Positions 33,979 through 59,050 of a stretch of 64,000 bases of DNA are shown here, piece after piece; within the stretch, counting starts at the first letter, position 1; the number at the start of each line of letters is the position of its first letter. Source of the stretch: Apostichopus japonicus (Eukaryota > Echinodermata > Holothuroidea > Aspidochirotida > Stichopodidae); the NCBI RefSeq assembly GCF_037975245.1, contig NC_092572.1, positions 8,625,001 to 8,689,000 on the forward strand, read 5' to 3'. Both the position numbers and the translations under genes were made by a program. The notes below the pieces were generated by a model that searched no databases, was not told the origin of the DNA, and saw only the letters and a program-made list of their open reading frames with translations.

Positions 33979-36220
33979 GTGTATGTGAGACGACACTTTG
34001 TTATTAGTGTAAGGTGACTATAACTGGCACCTATGAATATTCATACAGCAAACATGAATATCTATATATCAATTACCTGAATATTTTCAATATAAGCTTA
34101 TCCTGAGAAGCCACATAATCAAAATATATCAGCGGAAGCAAAGCAAAAACTGATCTATAATTCGAAATTTTGTTTCATCAGATGAGAATCGATTGAGAAT
34201 TGTTTTCGAGGTTGGTCAAACCATTTTGGTGCGAGTTCAATGTTTAAGACAATTTTCAATTGATTACTTTCTCTCTCGTAAAGTTCTTTTAGACATTGTC
34301 TTCAAATGTCGCTAATTTCTAACTCCACATGGAAGAACACGTCCTTCTCCCCCCCCCCCCGCCATCACCGCCCCTCCCTCCTCGGTCACTCCCTCTTAAA
34401 CAAAGAGAAGATGCATAATATTTTTCTTCCGTATTTTTTATAGACATCTGGAAGCTCTTTTCTCAACGTGTAAGAAGACGCCAACTGATCAAAATATCGT
34501 GAGTGCATAATACTTAAAGTTAATAAGGAGTTATTAGAGAAATTCTATTAATTTTGGGCCAAAGTCCGAAAAATTAACAAAAACCCTTTTAATGGGAGAA
34601 AACAACAACCGGTTCGTATTACCTAGGCATTTCATAAACAAAAACACTGATATCAAAGAATATTCTAGTCAAGTTTTGAAAGAAAACTAAACAGAAGTAC
34701 TCAGTTTTAAAATGGTGACTCGACCTAAGGTGTTGGTATTTCTTGGTTTATGTTTGAAAACGTCTCTTTGTATGATGGTAATAAGTGAGGAATAAAATGC
34801 TAACGGATTCTTTTTCAGTAAAGGTACTTCTCGGAAAATATTAACCACCATACGTTATAACGATAACGGACGGTATGACAATAACCGCGATTTGTTATCT
34901 TCGAGGAATACAACTGTTTTAACCACGCGAAAAGTATAGATTTTTGCCTTCCATTTTCAGACGGGAAGTGTCCCTGTTTGAGAAGAATGAAAAATACATG
35001 GCCATAGAGTTCGTAAGAGTTTACTAGAATGATCTTAACAAATTAACCGTTAACACGTTAAAGTAGAAACAAACCCCGACCACCTTTATTAATCTTATGT
35101 TATACAGATAACTGTAATGAGAATTGTTTTTAGTCCATTTGGGAAATTTATTACAGATTTAATGGTTTTTACACACATCAGGCTGACGACTTGTGCAAAG
35201 GCAATGGCGTCATCGCACCACACATGCTTCAACTTTGTTTTTCGTTATTACAATGTTTATGTTCTGTAACTCGGAGGGAGTTTTTCTTGTTGCAAATTGC
35301 TGACTCTTGAATAGCGAAAACCCCTTGGAGTATGACCCAATGATGACACTGGGTTTAGTTTCCACATAGTTAAACGTAGTTTAACGTAGTTAAACGTAGT
35401 TAAACGTAGTTTAACATAGTTAAACATAGTTAAAACGTAGTTAAATGTAGTTAAACATAGTTAAACATAGTTTGCAAATATGCGAAGAAAAACCGAGAGA
35501 AAAAGTTTCGGATCCTAGTGACAATATGACGTCACAGGGTTGCAAGATCTCCCAAACCGAGCAAGTCTTTTTTCTTTATTTGGTTTTGGAGGGAGTTGTT
35601 CTTCGCAAATATTTCTGTCATATAAGACAAGTATGATATTCGGGTTTGTGTCCTCTTTTCATTCAAATTAAAAAATCAAAGGCATCGATTTCGTATTTGA
35701 TTGGACATTTCTGATCACATGACGGTGTCATTTACTTAACAATGGGCTGTTGTGTTATAGTTCCTTTATCCAAAGAACTTTTGTCAAAAATCGTATAAAT
35801 GCAGCCCCTTAGTATAAAAACTGTTTAACAAGGTACATTTGATGAAACGTTCAACTAGTTTTTTCGTTTGTAAGCATGCTTGGTTTTTCTTTATAAAGCA
35901 ATGTTACACATTAGACAATTAAAACATATGAATATAAATCAAATGTAAATTCTACCCTAATTAATAATGAAAATAATAATAATTAAATAAATGAAAACAA
36001 ACAAGGTACCAAAATTAAAAAGGAAATGGTTAAAATACGAAATAATAGACACATCAAAACTGGTTGCTAAAATTTATGGCATGGCCAAAAATATTATTTA
36101 CAGAAAAAAAAAATTAGTATTATAATAAATATTATTATTATTATTAATATAATATCATTATGTATTCATTTGGTTTATTTCAACAAACACACATTTTCAT
36201 GAGAATTTAATCTACTCTGT
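32168..36220. other. Intergenic, AT-rich, no gene seen
   Basis: Holds (AT)n runs at about 33838-33920 and 33942-33974, and a GTAGTTAAAC-type repeat at 35364-35473. The word ACATAAAATACAATAATATT occurs twice (near 33277 and 33438), marking a diverged local duplication of about 160 bp. A C-run is at 34351-34360. Confidence 0.5.
35364..35473. repeat. Short tandem repeat, GTAGTTAAAC type
   Basis: About ten imperfect 10-11-bp units (ACGTAGTTAA, ACATAGTTAA). Confidence 0.85.
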
Positions 36221-36226
36221 TTTTGA

Positions 36227-36232
36227 TTTATT
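36227..36232 (-). terminator. Candidate poly(A) signal of the KCNH gene
   Basis: AATAAA on the minus strand 89 bp past the stop codon; a second lies near 36174-36179. Position is plausible but the motif is common in AT-rich DNA. Confidence 0.4.
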
Positions 36233-36320
36233 TATCAGAACCGCAAATTGCGAACATATACAAAAATCTTTTGATGTTTTGAAAGAAATGGGCGGGGCTT
36301 GCATAATTACTTTGGCTTTT

Positions 36321-47594
<11,274 letters not shown>

Positions 47595-47770
47595 CTGAAA
47601 ATAACAGATAATTATGATAAACAATTATCATAAATCGCAAAGATGTATATGAATGAAACAGATGTAAGAAATTTGAAGCTCAAAAATAAATCAGCTTCTC
47701 TTGAGTAGGAGGGAGGGAGATGGGAGGGAGTGGGGGGGGTCTCTGCAAAAGGATGGTTTACTATATTCAA

Positions 47771-48117
47771 TAAGACAGTGACGTAGGAAGGTACTTTTGA
47801 GTGGGGGGGGGGGCTGAAGACTGATGGCCGGCCTGGGGAGGGGTTGGATTTTTTTTGCATTTCCAGGTGGCCTCAGATGCAATTTTGTGCAATATAGCAC
47901 ACTCCAACTCCCACTCCATTTTGCAAAGAATTTTGCATTTTCACCTGGCCTTAAATGCAATTTGGTGCTCCAAATGAGATTTTTTTTCTCATTTGGAAAT
48001 GAAAAAGGGGTTTTCTGACTTGCGGAGCGGGGGGGGGGGCGGAATGATACTTCCGCCCCCCATATTTTTCACTGGCGGGCTGGCGCCCCCTCAGCCCCCC
48101 GGTTCCTACGCCCTTGC
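47771..48117 (-). mobile_element. GGCGTAGGA-ended element, inverse copy
   Basis: Starts GACGTAGGAAGGTACTTTTG and ends GGTTCCTACGCCCTTG. It is the reverse complement of 59685-60052 along its length (GCATTTCCAGGTGGCCTCAG, GGAATGATACTTCCGCCCCC). Confidence 0.85.
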
Positions 48118-48400
48118 AATAAGAACAATGAAAAAAAAAAACGATGATGTAAAAAAGTTAGGCTATTTCAAGAAATCCACAGAATTTTAATGTTTTTTTT
48201 TTTTCAATTTTGATGATTTTAATGATTATTTCCACTGAGAAATAAGTCCTCTTTGCATCACCCGATGCTTTTAAGTGATATTATTCATGGTTGTTAATCC
48301 AACGCTTTCCAAGAAAAAAACATATTCTTAATTTTCTGTTGATAAGCAATTAACTATATGCTTCCCCGTGACAATTCATGCTATGCTGATCTTGTAATCC

Positions 48401-48412
<12 letters not shown>

Positions 48413-48463
<51 letters not shown>
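48413..48463. repeat. (TA)n microsatellite
   Basis: A short GTGTGT run leads into about 50 bp of TA. Confidence 0.95.
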
Positions 48464-48466
<3 letters not shown>

Positions 48467-48774
48467 AGATGGCACTAATTCCAGGTGAAAAATCATGTGG
48501 AAAATAATCCGAGAATCTAATACACAAATGCGTACATCGGATCAATGTAATCTCTGCATTGAGGAGAAGGTGGAAATACTTCGGCTTAGAAACCAAAATC
48601 TGCTGAACAAAAGAACTGAGCTTTTGTCAAAGTGTCGACACAGAAAAAAGCGGAAAAAATAACAGCACCACGCTACAGACAGACAACCTGATCATTAGCT
48701 ATCTGACGATTGCGAAGAAGCATGAAACTCGAGTAATAGCGCAAACTTTGTACGAGTGTACATTATTATTTACA

Positions 48775-48961
<187 letters not shown>

Positions 48962-49019
48962 ATCCAACGACCCATGGAGGTGTTTAGTTGCGAAATCAGA
49001 TGGATTTCATAAATGACAA

Positions 49020-51560
49020 GGTAGATTTTTTTCTCTCTCGAAGCGAATTATAACTCGTTCTTCGTTTTTTTTTACATCACCTGGTTAATTAAAACTGTTT
49101 TATTCGTCATGAATTGTACTTAATATTTTCTTTTCATTGTTATGTTTACTTTAATTATTTTTGTTTTTTATATACTGGGTTCATATGCTGTATCGTATTA
49201 CCCGATGGTGTGTCTGTGCGTGTATGTGTTGTGTGTATGTGTATGTGTATGTGTTTCTTACTGGGTAGCTTCAATCGTATTCCTTCCCGCATCTATATAC
49301 ATGAAGTTAAACCTTTCCAACCGATTCACACAGAGATTACAGTAACTATACTGTAACTCTTAAAGTGTTGTACCACAGAAAAAAACTGGATCGTGCTGGT
49401 AAATATGATAATTCGGTAACATGTGCTATTAGGTTTACATTTAGAACTGAGGATATGTATCCCACGAAATACATCAAACTGGATTTGTTGGGGATTATAC
49501 GTAATCCTAAGTTCTTACTGTAATCCTAAAAGCACATGCTACTGATTTATAGCACGATGCAGTTTTTACGTTGGTACAAAACTTTAAGATTAACAGTAGT
49601 AACTGTGTTCTCGGGTATCGGGTGACCTTTTATACGTTCGTGACATTAACACTTGAGGTTCCAAAGATTTTATATTAAATTTGGTTCAAGGACATATACG
49701 TTAAATATCTTTCACAACTTAATGAATGCATGGTCCACATATGCTTTCAAGAATCTGTTCTCGAGGTTAATGGCAACTTGTCTTAATATCTCAATAAGGA
49801 ACTTTTTTTCGCGATTATTTCTCTTGATCAGATATGTCGCAAGACTTCAGAATTTGATAAAGAAAGATTGCGCTGTGGTTCACCTTAAGCAATATTTAAA
49901 TGATGAAATTACATAATTAAAATCACATTACAAGTAAATTTTCATATCACATAAACAGAAAAGTTGAAAATTGGGAATTTCTTTTTCTTCATATTGTGTT
50001 TGATATGTGATTTTATACTATTCGAAAATATTCTTTGGGCAACGAAATGTTAATATCGGATTAAATAATTAAGTTTTTTGCTTCTCGCCCTTCATATTGG
50101 TGAAAACAACCTCTTCTTTTTTGTTGGTCATATCAAATCTACAAAGTATTGCTCTCAATATAAAACATTGTCTCATCTTTAGTTTTCCCTCACAGATATG
50201 AATATTCATTAGTGAGGAACAGACTCTTATCAGTTTTCAACCTCATACATGGAACAAATTAATTGGAAAAGCTTTTGACATTCTTTCAATTATTTATATA
50301 ATTCAGGAAAACATCTGCATTGTCATTCGAAGTTTTTCTTTCTCCTTGGATTATTTTTCTGTAAATTCTTGTTTTACTCAAAGTCGATATTAATAGTTAA
50401 TAATCACCTTTTCTTTAATGATAGCATACATTACAGTGTACCGATATCACACCATACTGCGGGTCAACTAACATGCAACAGAAGTTTACCTCATAGCATG
50501 ACCAACCCTTAAAACATTTAACTGCTTCCTTAGTTTTTTACTCTGTCGAAGTGCACTAACAACGCCATTTTGGTTATTCCCGAAGAAACACATATATGCA
50601 GGCTGCCCTCATATCCTCATGTTGCGTGTAGATGAGGTTTACTTTATACCACATCTTCCCGTGTGTCTACTTAAGATGAATTCTGTGGAAGAAAGAGGCT
50701 TACACCTGTTCTAAAACGGAATTCCACAGACTTGGTACTTAATTAATAATTTTCCAGAAAACTAGCCGTTTAGAAAATTGCTATATCTATTCTATATTTT
50801 CGCATTTCCCTGAATTTAGAGGAGAGAGAGAAAAAAAAAGAAAAAAGAGTATTTGTGTACATCTCGTGTCTGCTAGAATGGCTGAAGTAATTCAATTAGC
50901 GGCCAAAAGGGCATGTTAATAACGGTGTGCGCCCAGGGGCCAGCTGTCAAATTACTTGGTATCCTTATTACTGTTAGATCATTGGGAAATGGTTGCTTAT
51001 AGGATAGTCGTTACAGAATCAGATGGTGAGGGGATGAAGCTCTTTAAATCATGATAAAAGAAAAGGATGAAGAAGAAGAGAAAATGTCGGGGGGGGGGGG
51101 GGTGGTGGGTTGAAGAGAGATAAATATGAAAGTACAAGACCCTTCGAGGCCTCAGATTATCATATAGGGCAATGCTCAGAAGAAATTTTTATATTTATAA
51201 TATAAGGTATGTTTTATGTAACTTCAACAAAAGGGATCATGTACTTTTGCAATACATCAGGTGTTCGCCAAACGAGAAAACAGGGAAGAAATAAAGTCAA
51301 GAAATCATAAGAAACCAAATAAATGAGGTATTAGGTTAAATGATGTTAACAGAGATCATACTGGGTCATGTACAGACATGTTCATTTTATAAAATTGATA
51401 TAGAGAGAAATGAAGATGAAGATGGCAATCAGTAATCTCGGAATCAAAGTGTATGACGTCATGATCGACGCATCCAATAACGTCCGATAAAGCTTTGGTA
51501 AATATATATATTTTGAAGGCGACGAGCGGGAAAATCTAGTACAGTGAAAAAAATCCTAAA
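49020..51560. other. AT-rich stretch, no exon or gene seen
   Basis: I looked on the minus strand for the missing KCNH S1-S5 exons (voltage-sensor RLLRLVRV, HWLACIWY) and found none. Contains the 49538-49624 repeat copy and a G-run at 51089. Confidence 0.5.
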
Positions 51561-51563
51561 AAT

Positions 51564-51622
<59 letters not shown>
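51564..51622. repeat. (TA)n microsatellite
   Basis: About 55 bp of pure TA. Confidence 0.95.
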
Positions 51623-51624
<2 letters not shown>

Positions 51625-52252
51625 AAATGGAAGTGTATTTCAATTTTTCATAATTAACAATTTGGTGCACAAATCACAGTAATCACCTTCCATGGCAGCC
51701 TTACTAGATCAGCCGAAATAATTAGTAAGTGATTATTTCATATCAATCAGACGGAAACTGGTTCAGCTCCCTATGGTACATAACAGGTATCAATCTTACT
51801 CAGTATGTCAACCCCCCCCCCCCCCCCTCACAAAGAAATTCATGATTGATAATCTCAACGAAGTGTTACTGTCATATTTATTACGCTATAGGAAAAGTCT
51901 CGCAGGTTGATGTCTGAATTATAGGAAGATTTGTTTTATTGTTTATAAAGTCGTTTAATATTATTTAATATTCCAAAGGAGAACGTTCTCGTGAATTATA
52001 TCAAACACTTTGTAAACAAAATGTGCTTAATTGAAGTGTGACATTTTTTCTAAAAACATATGCAAATTGGTCAAAGAAGAAAATAATTAATCATTTCAAT
52101 GTTTTCTTCGCTGATATAATAATGTGGGGTAATCACGAAAATTAAAGAAGATTAATTACTTGTAGCCCAGACTGTAAACACAATAATCCTCGTTGCTTGA
52201 ATTTGATTTTCGGGGATTTAAAATGAGTAGAATTTGAAGACAAAAAAAGAGT

Positions 52253-53990
52253 TCATTCATACTTGTTAAAATTTTTACTTTTTTTCTCCAATTTCCCAAG
52301 GTATTTCATTCTTCGACTTTGTGCATGCGGTGTCGTTCGGTTAGGACGCGGAGATCGAGATGAGGATTGTTCGTTTGGGAGGCAAGTGATAAGCTTCCTG
52401 TTCATCCTGTTCATCTTTATCTTCAAAGTCAGCGACATCCTCGGGAGCTGGTTGCCCTCGTACTCGCGATTTATCATCCCCTCCTTCCATCCAACGATTC
52501 ATCTCTCTCTCCAACGGTCGGGGTTACCGATCAGTCCCGACGGGGCATGTTGAAATCTGGACAAGCATTCAAAGAACCGCCCATTCCGACGAGAGTTGCC
52601 GCTTTTCGTTTTCGCATGATGTCATTGACCAAGTCTACGATGTGAGATCCTTTGACGATGCGGTTATTCCCTTGTCGATCCAATCGAGAACATGCTGACT
52701 ATGGAAGCTATCTTTCGAAGAAGGGATTGCGTCGCCTTACTTTTCAATGCTTTGGGGATGATGCTTCCAATGACATCTTGTCTCGTCTTGGTGATGTGTA
52801 ATTATCGTCGGGGGAAGTTTCAGATTGAACTTCTTGTTTTAGTCGCACCTTTGGCAGTTCGCTTGCTTCCCGTATCATAAATCATGTAGCCTTGCACTAA
52901 ATGCATCGGCATAGAGTTACATTCTAGTTGCGTCATAGAGGTGTGAATGTCTCGACACGGTGGATAGATGCCATTCAAGTTCTTGCATTTTTTTTGGTCT
53001 CTCCAATGGTTCTGATACGAGTCTTCCGGAGATACTAACACGAACGTTTCGGTGTGATCCATGTTCACCATCCTCCGCCGAATAAAACGCTACCAAGGAA
53101 CCCCGATGATGAGTGGCGGTAAGAGAGCTGCCAAGATGGAACCACCTCTTTGTAAAAGAGACTTTTCTTTATGGACCAGGATTGACGTACGTGTGTTTGC
53201 TAAATCGCGCAACTGGCATTGGTGTCTGCTCAACCCTTCTTTTTTTGCTGCTGTCTGTTCAGCCGGACGTTTGCTTTCATCGTACTAAACAGCGCCTTAA
53301 CAGAGACGGGTGATCAAATCTGTGGAGGCACCCTGTATGGTAGCTTGCATTTGTTTCAGAGAAGCTTCTGCTAACACGTGCAAATACTACCGATGTTTAC
53401 CTCGCCGTCGCATGTTGATAGAATGAAGGGAAAGCCAAGGGATACCACTCTATATCTATTTCTTCACGTGTAAGCGTATTGAACTTCTCCGGGAAATATT
53501 TGCGCTCTTAACGAAAGTTTCTCTGGAGTGGTACTTTTGAGGTCGATGAAGTGTTATCCGTAAGGTGTACTCGTTCCCGTCTCTATAAATATTAATATAT
53601 AAATATAAATATATCGGTTTCTCGGGGAACATTTGTCGGGCAGGATATAGGAAAATTTGGGAGGCGTCTATGGGATTTTTGAATAAGATGGGATAATACG
53701 AATTGAGATTAATGGTTCTACTTTCTCGACCTTGTTAAAAACATGTTTTGGCTGACCAGGATCACGGACGTTCATCAAATCGTCAAGTTTAATGAGATTT
53801 CTTTGAGACATGTCTAGCTGCTCGTCAAAAGAATGAAGTACGCCCTCTATTAATTGAACAGCACTTCCCGAGGTTTCAGAAAATTGATCGTAGAGGGGCT
53901 GATATCCCCCGTATAAAACCACAAAATGACTTCTGGGGGACTTTGAATCAGTTCCTGAGCATGAGTCAACAAAGCCGTTAGAAATACCTC
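52253..53990 (-). pseudogene. Broken minus-strand coding block, possibly virus-like element
   Basis: Base use here is more even than in the flanks, and several minus-strand stretches read as protein in shifted frames with stops between. One lies at about 53990-53668. A second at about 53125-52820 has a glycine/hydrophobic patch followed, after a stop, by a polar frame starting near 53071. A third at about 52720-52490 contains an S-H-I-V-D-L-V-type segment next to a basic run. The order resembles a minor virion protein seen in Polinton/adintovirus-type integrated elements, but this is from pattern memory and unproven. All frames are interrupted, so nothing here is functional. Alternative: a decayed transposon of another kind. 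Confidence 0.4.
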
Positions 53991-54027
53991 TTTCTTCACC
54001 CTTGATCGGTCCGGCTATGACATAAGT
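53991..54027. other. Junction between broken coding block and repeat
   Basis: Short link; the coding-like minus frame runs close to the edge of the next element, which may have cut it. Confidence 0.3.
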
Positions 54028-54739
54028 CAGGTGCGTATCCAGGGGGGGCGTTTGGGGCGCGCCCCCCGGGTAAGGAAAAGAGGAGAGAAAAAAAGAGAAG
54101 AAAAAAGGGAAAAGGAGGGGGAAAAAAAGAAAAGGAGGAGAGGAAGGAAGGGAAAAGAAAAAGAAAAAAAGAGGGAAAAAGGAGAAAGGAGGGAGTAGAA
54201 GATAGCCAAGACCTCGGGAAGAGAAAGAGGAACAGTCATAGTTAAAGCGCTGATCCCTATTATATACACAGGTAGCCAGTGACAGATCAAGGATTACGGA
54301 AGGGGTGTGCGCCTCACCCTACCCCTTACATCGACAACTCCATTTTTGACGTTTCCATTTTTCCTCTCTCACTAATGTATCTATATAAATACTATATACG
54401 GTCTATCATAACGCGTGTGTGTGTATGGACGCCTTAAACAATTGTAGAATTGTGCTATATGGAACCAACTGTGGCTGGTCTTGAACTCGACCGAGTCGTC
54501 GGGGAACATTTCGGGAAGGGGGCGACCGCCCCCCCCCCGAGCAAATTTTCTTTATGACATCGCTAGTAATTTCAAAATAGACAATGCTTAGATGCAACTT
54601 ACAAGGCCTGGGAAGTGTCATTTCCAGCGATCTGGGAGGCATTTTCGGCCAAAATTTTTCTTGTACGCTTCGCGCCAACTCATGGTGGCGCTTCGCTTAG
54701 ATAGTTTGCCTACAGGCAATTACTCGCTACACGCCTGTT
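54028..54739 (-). mobile_element. GCGTAGCC-family element, larger copy
   Basis: Left end CAGGTGCGTATCCAGG, right end GCTACACGCCTG. Contains an A/G-rich run (54073-54200) and the family core GGGAAGTGTCATTTCCAGCG and CTTGTACGCTTCGCGCCAAC. Confidence 0.7.
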
Positions 54740-54841
54740 CGAATTTGTAAAGCAAAGAGCAGATATAACATCATATCAGTGAGCATTGAAATGCATTTTC
54801 CACGATGAACAGCCTCAAAAACTGTCTATGTGTGTAGTCAA

Positions 54842-55272
54842 AGGCGTAGGAGCCCAATTGGATTTGGGGGCTGTAATGACTTGCCCGAAGAAAAAAGCCA
54901 AAATTTTCGCGCATTCAACATATCGATGCCAATATCATATAAGCAAACATCGGTCAATATATTGCATGGCATCGTGTACCGCACGGTCCGTCAAAGTTGC
55001 ACAGTATACCGCCAAATGCTAATGTAAACAACCAAATATCTTATGTAGATGGAGAAAAAGCATACAGATCCATTTATGTCAAAACTCTCTTTTACAGTAG
55101 TAATGTCGGCCAAGCTTACAACTTTATTTTAATTACCACGGAGATCATTTTTAAGCTATTCATTGCTATTTATTTTTCTTTCAGTAGGTGTCCGAAAAAA
55201 TTGGAACAAATTGGGTTGCGGGGGGGGGGGGGGCTGCAGCCCCCGCCTCCTACGGGACCTACGCCTATGTGT
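54842..55272. mobile_element. GGCGTAGGAGCC-ended element
   Basis: Left end AAGGCGTAGGAGCCCAATTG; the right end has GCCTCCTACGGGACCTACGCC after a G-run. An inverted-end relative of 13192-13517. Confidence 0.6.
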
Positions 55273-55789
55273 GTAGTGTTCGGTTTCGATATACCTGATA
55301 TCGGAAATATCTGCTATTTTTCTCTTCCTTCAACCAAGTTTTCTAATAGCCATTATAAGAGGTTGCAATATTTCTACACCAATTAATTAACTGTGTCGGA
55401 ATTTTCCAAAATTTCCTCACCAACATTATTCATCATACTTTCCTCTACTCGTGCAATTTTGACCTGTCTGTTAGGGGTTCAAGGAGGTTTTTCTATATTG
55501 GTTATCCATAGATTGAATTTTCTGCAACATTATGGGTATGTTTTCAAGTGATTTTATTCACGAGAAATGTGAATTTTCAAATCCTCAACAAATAATGGGC
55601 TTAAAACCTTCAAAAGTGGGGCTTTCGGATATTGTGGGCCGTGACGTAGAATCACCTACAAAAGCAATGATCCATAGGACATGCAATCAGGTCGAACATG
55701 ATGTGTGACTGGTGACAATCTTCAAAAAGGTTATGGATGAAAGAAAAAAAACTTTTGGGAAATACTTGGCTCTCAGGCAAAAGTGTACA

Positions 55790-55948
55790 TCTGGTTGCTC
55801 ATTTTCAAGCCCGAGAAGTGCCATTTCCGGTGATCTGGGGGGTATCAAAACCAAAAACTTTCTTGTACGCTCCGCGTCAACCGGTGGCGCTCCGCTTAGA
55901 TAGTAATTCGCGCCCCCCGGGTTAGAAAATCCTGGATACGCGCCTGTA
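55790..55948 (+). repeat. GCGTAGCC-family repeat, short copy
   Basis: Has GAAGTGCCATTTCCGGTG, CTTGTACGCTCCGCGTCAAC, and ends ATCCTGGATACGCGCCTG. Confidence 0.75.
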
Positions 55949-56097
55949 AGTGAAGGGGTGTTTCAGTCGCGGATCCATAATATCAAGTGACGAGGAGAAA
56001 ATGACATTGAAGTTTTTATAACCTTCATCGGTGACCGATGATGACGTAGCGCGGAAAGTATACACATACACATATACTACAACGACATTTTGTTTTC

Positions 56098-56679
56098 TTA
56101 TGCTTTTTGTTCATTACGCATCACAATATATATATGACGACAACAATAAAGATGCTTTATAAAAGGTTCGGTAGATACACCATCACTTAACACTTTACGT
56201 TTAATGTATAAATATGACAGGTCAGTTTGTTGTTGCATAGAAGTTTGTATTTGGTTATCACATAACCTAAAGGCCATGTTTTTAGCTTCTATCCGTGATT
56301 TGTTTTGAATAACATCATGAGATTGATCCTTCGATAGATTGACTGCATTTATATAAACACCCTTACAACTTACTTCTTTCTTTGTCAGAACCAAAACATT
56401 AGTAACATTTACTATTGAGGGCTACGATACCGTCACCTGACCACTCGAATATAAATAAACCGGTTGTGTGTTTGTCGTACTGCTTATGTTCAATGGTACC
56501 CGTGCAAGGAAACCACTCGTGTTTTTTTTTTCATTTTTAAATATAGTTTTCATTTCTGGTTTGATGACGGCTTCTAACAAATTACCTGAGATAGCCAAGT
56601 TTGCTGAATCCATTTCGCAATAATAGAAAATTTGCTGGGTGCACAATTTTTTTCGTGAAGTCATAATAAATTCCAGCAT
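56098..56679 (-). other. Two adjacent open frames of unknown nature
   Basis: Minus-strand frames at 56679-56422 (85 codons) and 56394-56098 (98 codons) have fairly normal residue make-up but match no family I know. They could be scraps of the same kind of element as 52253-53990, or chance. No promoter or splice support. Confidence 0.2.
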
Positions 56680-56914
56680 GCGTAATCAGAACATTCTATT
56701 TGTCGAGACTATGTGGGCGTACAATAATTGTTACTATGATACGGGATAAACAATAAACAAGTCGCAAGTATGATTCTCCATTTTTAAAGATTGAAGACAT
56801 TATTGCTAGGACAGTACTTTTACAGTTTTCATCTTTCGAGTAACAGTAAACATCTAGCCAGTTTTTGTCGTGTGTCTCGACATTTTATTAGCATTAAGTA
56901 TTACATATATTCTT

Positions 56915-57205
56915 ATATTCGAAACGCGTTCTAGGCTACAATCGGTTCTTACTTAATTTACCTACCATCACTCTTTCCCAAAACTTTGCAACACAAATTA
57001 CGTAACGGCATACTAGTAGCATAAAGTTATACAGATTATCGTACTTTCGAATCGCTTTCTAGGCTACAATCGGTCTTTATATACCGTCACTTTTGCCAAA
57101 ACTCCAGAAAACACAGTACATTTTTTGCAACATTCATTTACGTTGGAAATGCGTCCTTCGTGAATCTTGGAACGAGGCCAAAATCGGTCCTAATGGTACC
57201 ATCAA
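56915..57205. repeat. Three diverged tandem units, about 130 bp
   Basis: CTAGGCTACAATCGGT appears near 56931 and 57059, each preceded by TCGAA-CGC and followed by ACC-x-TCAC and CCAAAACT. A third, looser unit follows near 57145. Confidence 0.65.
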
Positions 57206-57529
57206 TTTTCAAAACGTCGCGTTAGCTAACACCATAACACTTTCTATGAATATTCATTTAAAACGAGCCCTTCCCGGATGTGTTCAAGGTAATGAGATTA
57301 GAAATTTCGAAATATCACCCGACCGGTGAATCAGTATGACAAAAAAATAAAAATAAAATGTTCGACGTGTTCTGACAAGACTTCTAAAAAAACCGGTACG
57401 TCTCTGTTGTTGTACTATATACTAATGAAAACAAAACATTTAAAATCGTCTCCTGGAGGTTAACTAGATTAGCAAATCGAAAAACGAGGTGGTTGAGGTG
57501 TTGATTCTCCAACACCTATTTGTGTTAGT

Positions 57530-58710
57530 TGCCGTATCATGTCCAGACATGTCTCACAAAGTTAGTAGAAAAACCTCACAACATTCGTAAGCTCTAACCA
57601 ACTATAGCCATTTTATGTGTCTCTTTAATATAGGATACAGGTGAGCAAAATGTTACCTATCCATGATTTCTCCTCCAATGCTCAGATAGCAGTAGTAATA
57701 GGAAGAAGAAAACTGAAGATATTGTAAAATGCTTAAGGTGTTGGGAAGTTATTGAGGTGGTGGGAGCATTTATTGTATCAATAATAACAAATGAAAGACG
57801 ATAAAATATACATATACAAAGATATTTCTTGTGTTCTTATTTTCTTGATATGTTATAGTTCAGGACTTGCCTCACAAAGTTACTAGAAATACCCTCACAA
57901 CATTCGTACGATCTAACCAACTCCATACCTTGTCAGTTTCTGCGTTTCTGTACTATAGGTCACAAGTGTGAAAAAAAACTACTTATCCACGAAGTCTCGT
58001 ACAATGCGCAGATAGCAGTGGTAAGAGGAAGAAGACTCATAAGATTGACTGAGGACATTGTTAAAGGATTGGTTCAGTTGTCCTACATGTTTATGTTATA
58101 TGAAAGAGGACAATAAAAGAAACACAAGGGTGAAAAAACTGTTCAAATATCTTTTTCGGTTAAAGAGATACTCAAGTGTAAAGTTTCATCAGATTGTGTA
58201 GAAACTGCTGAAATCTGACTAGCTGTGATGTCACATCCTCACATTCCTGAAAAGTCTTTGATTTTTTCTCTAAATATTTTGTGAGATTTCATGACTTTCA
58301 ACCAAAAGATATGTCACGAGATCTCATATTTGTCAAAGGAAGTATTTGAGATTAAACATTTGAAGAATTTGTGATTATATTATTTTCAAATGTGTTAAAA
58401 AATGTAAATAATTTTGAAAGAAATATATTCACAAATGTTAAGGAAGTGAGGATGTGGCATCACACCCTCACAGTAAGTTTTTCTACACCAGTCGTTTTCA
58501 AAGAAATTTTGATATCTTCAAAGTGTCATATCTCCCTAACAGAGCATGCTATCATGGTAGTTTCTTCACTGTTCTTTTTGTGCTCTTTCATACAAGATAG
58601 ACATGTCAAGCACCTGAAGCAATCCTTTAATGCTAAGGGTGTGTTGGACAGTCATCGTGGTGGTGAGAGCATTCATTGTATCAGTAAAAACAAATGAAAG
58701 ACAAATATAT
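57530..58710. repeat. Old local duplications, about 320 bp apart
   Basis: CTCACAAAGTTAGTAGAAA (57555) and CTCACAAAGTTACTAGAAA (57874) begin two parallel blocks sharing CACAACATTCGTA and CAGATAGCAGT. The end motif GTGGTG-x-GAGCATT then ATTGTATCA recurs near 57760 and 58660. Confidence 0.65.
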
Positions 58711-59050
58711 AACACTTCCAAAAATGCTTCCTAATATGCGTCCTAAACTGCTCCCTAAATATCGACCAGAGGGGTGGGAGGGGGAGTCGTTTACCCCTGG
58801 AGCGCTTTCACTACTGAAGTCTCCATGATATGATTTGTCGCTAAACTATATGCATTACACTCTTAGTTAAAAACTATATTAAATCATGAAATCAGAAAAA
58901 AAAATACAGCAAAAGCCATTCTCATGTATATTTTACGTGACATATCGATTCTTATCATGAGACATTACGTGACTATTTTTAAATTGGCGGAAGGTCCTGA
59001 AATAGAAATTAAACAGCTGTATCCATCACGTTGATTGCTGCGCTATTGTC

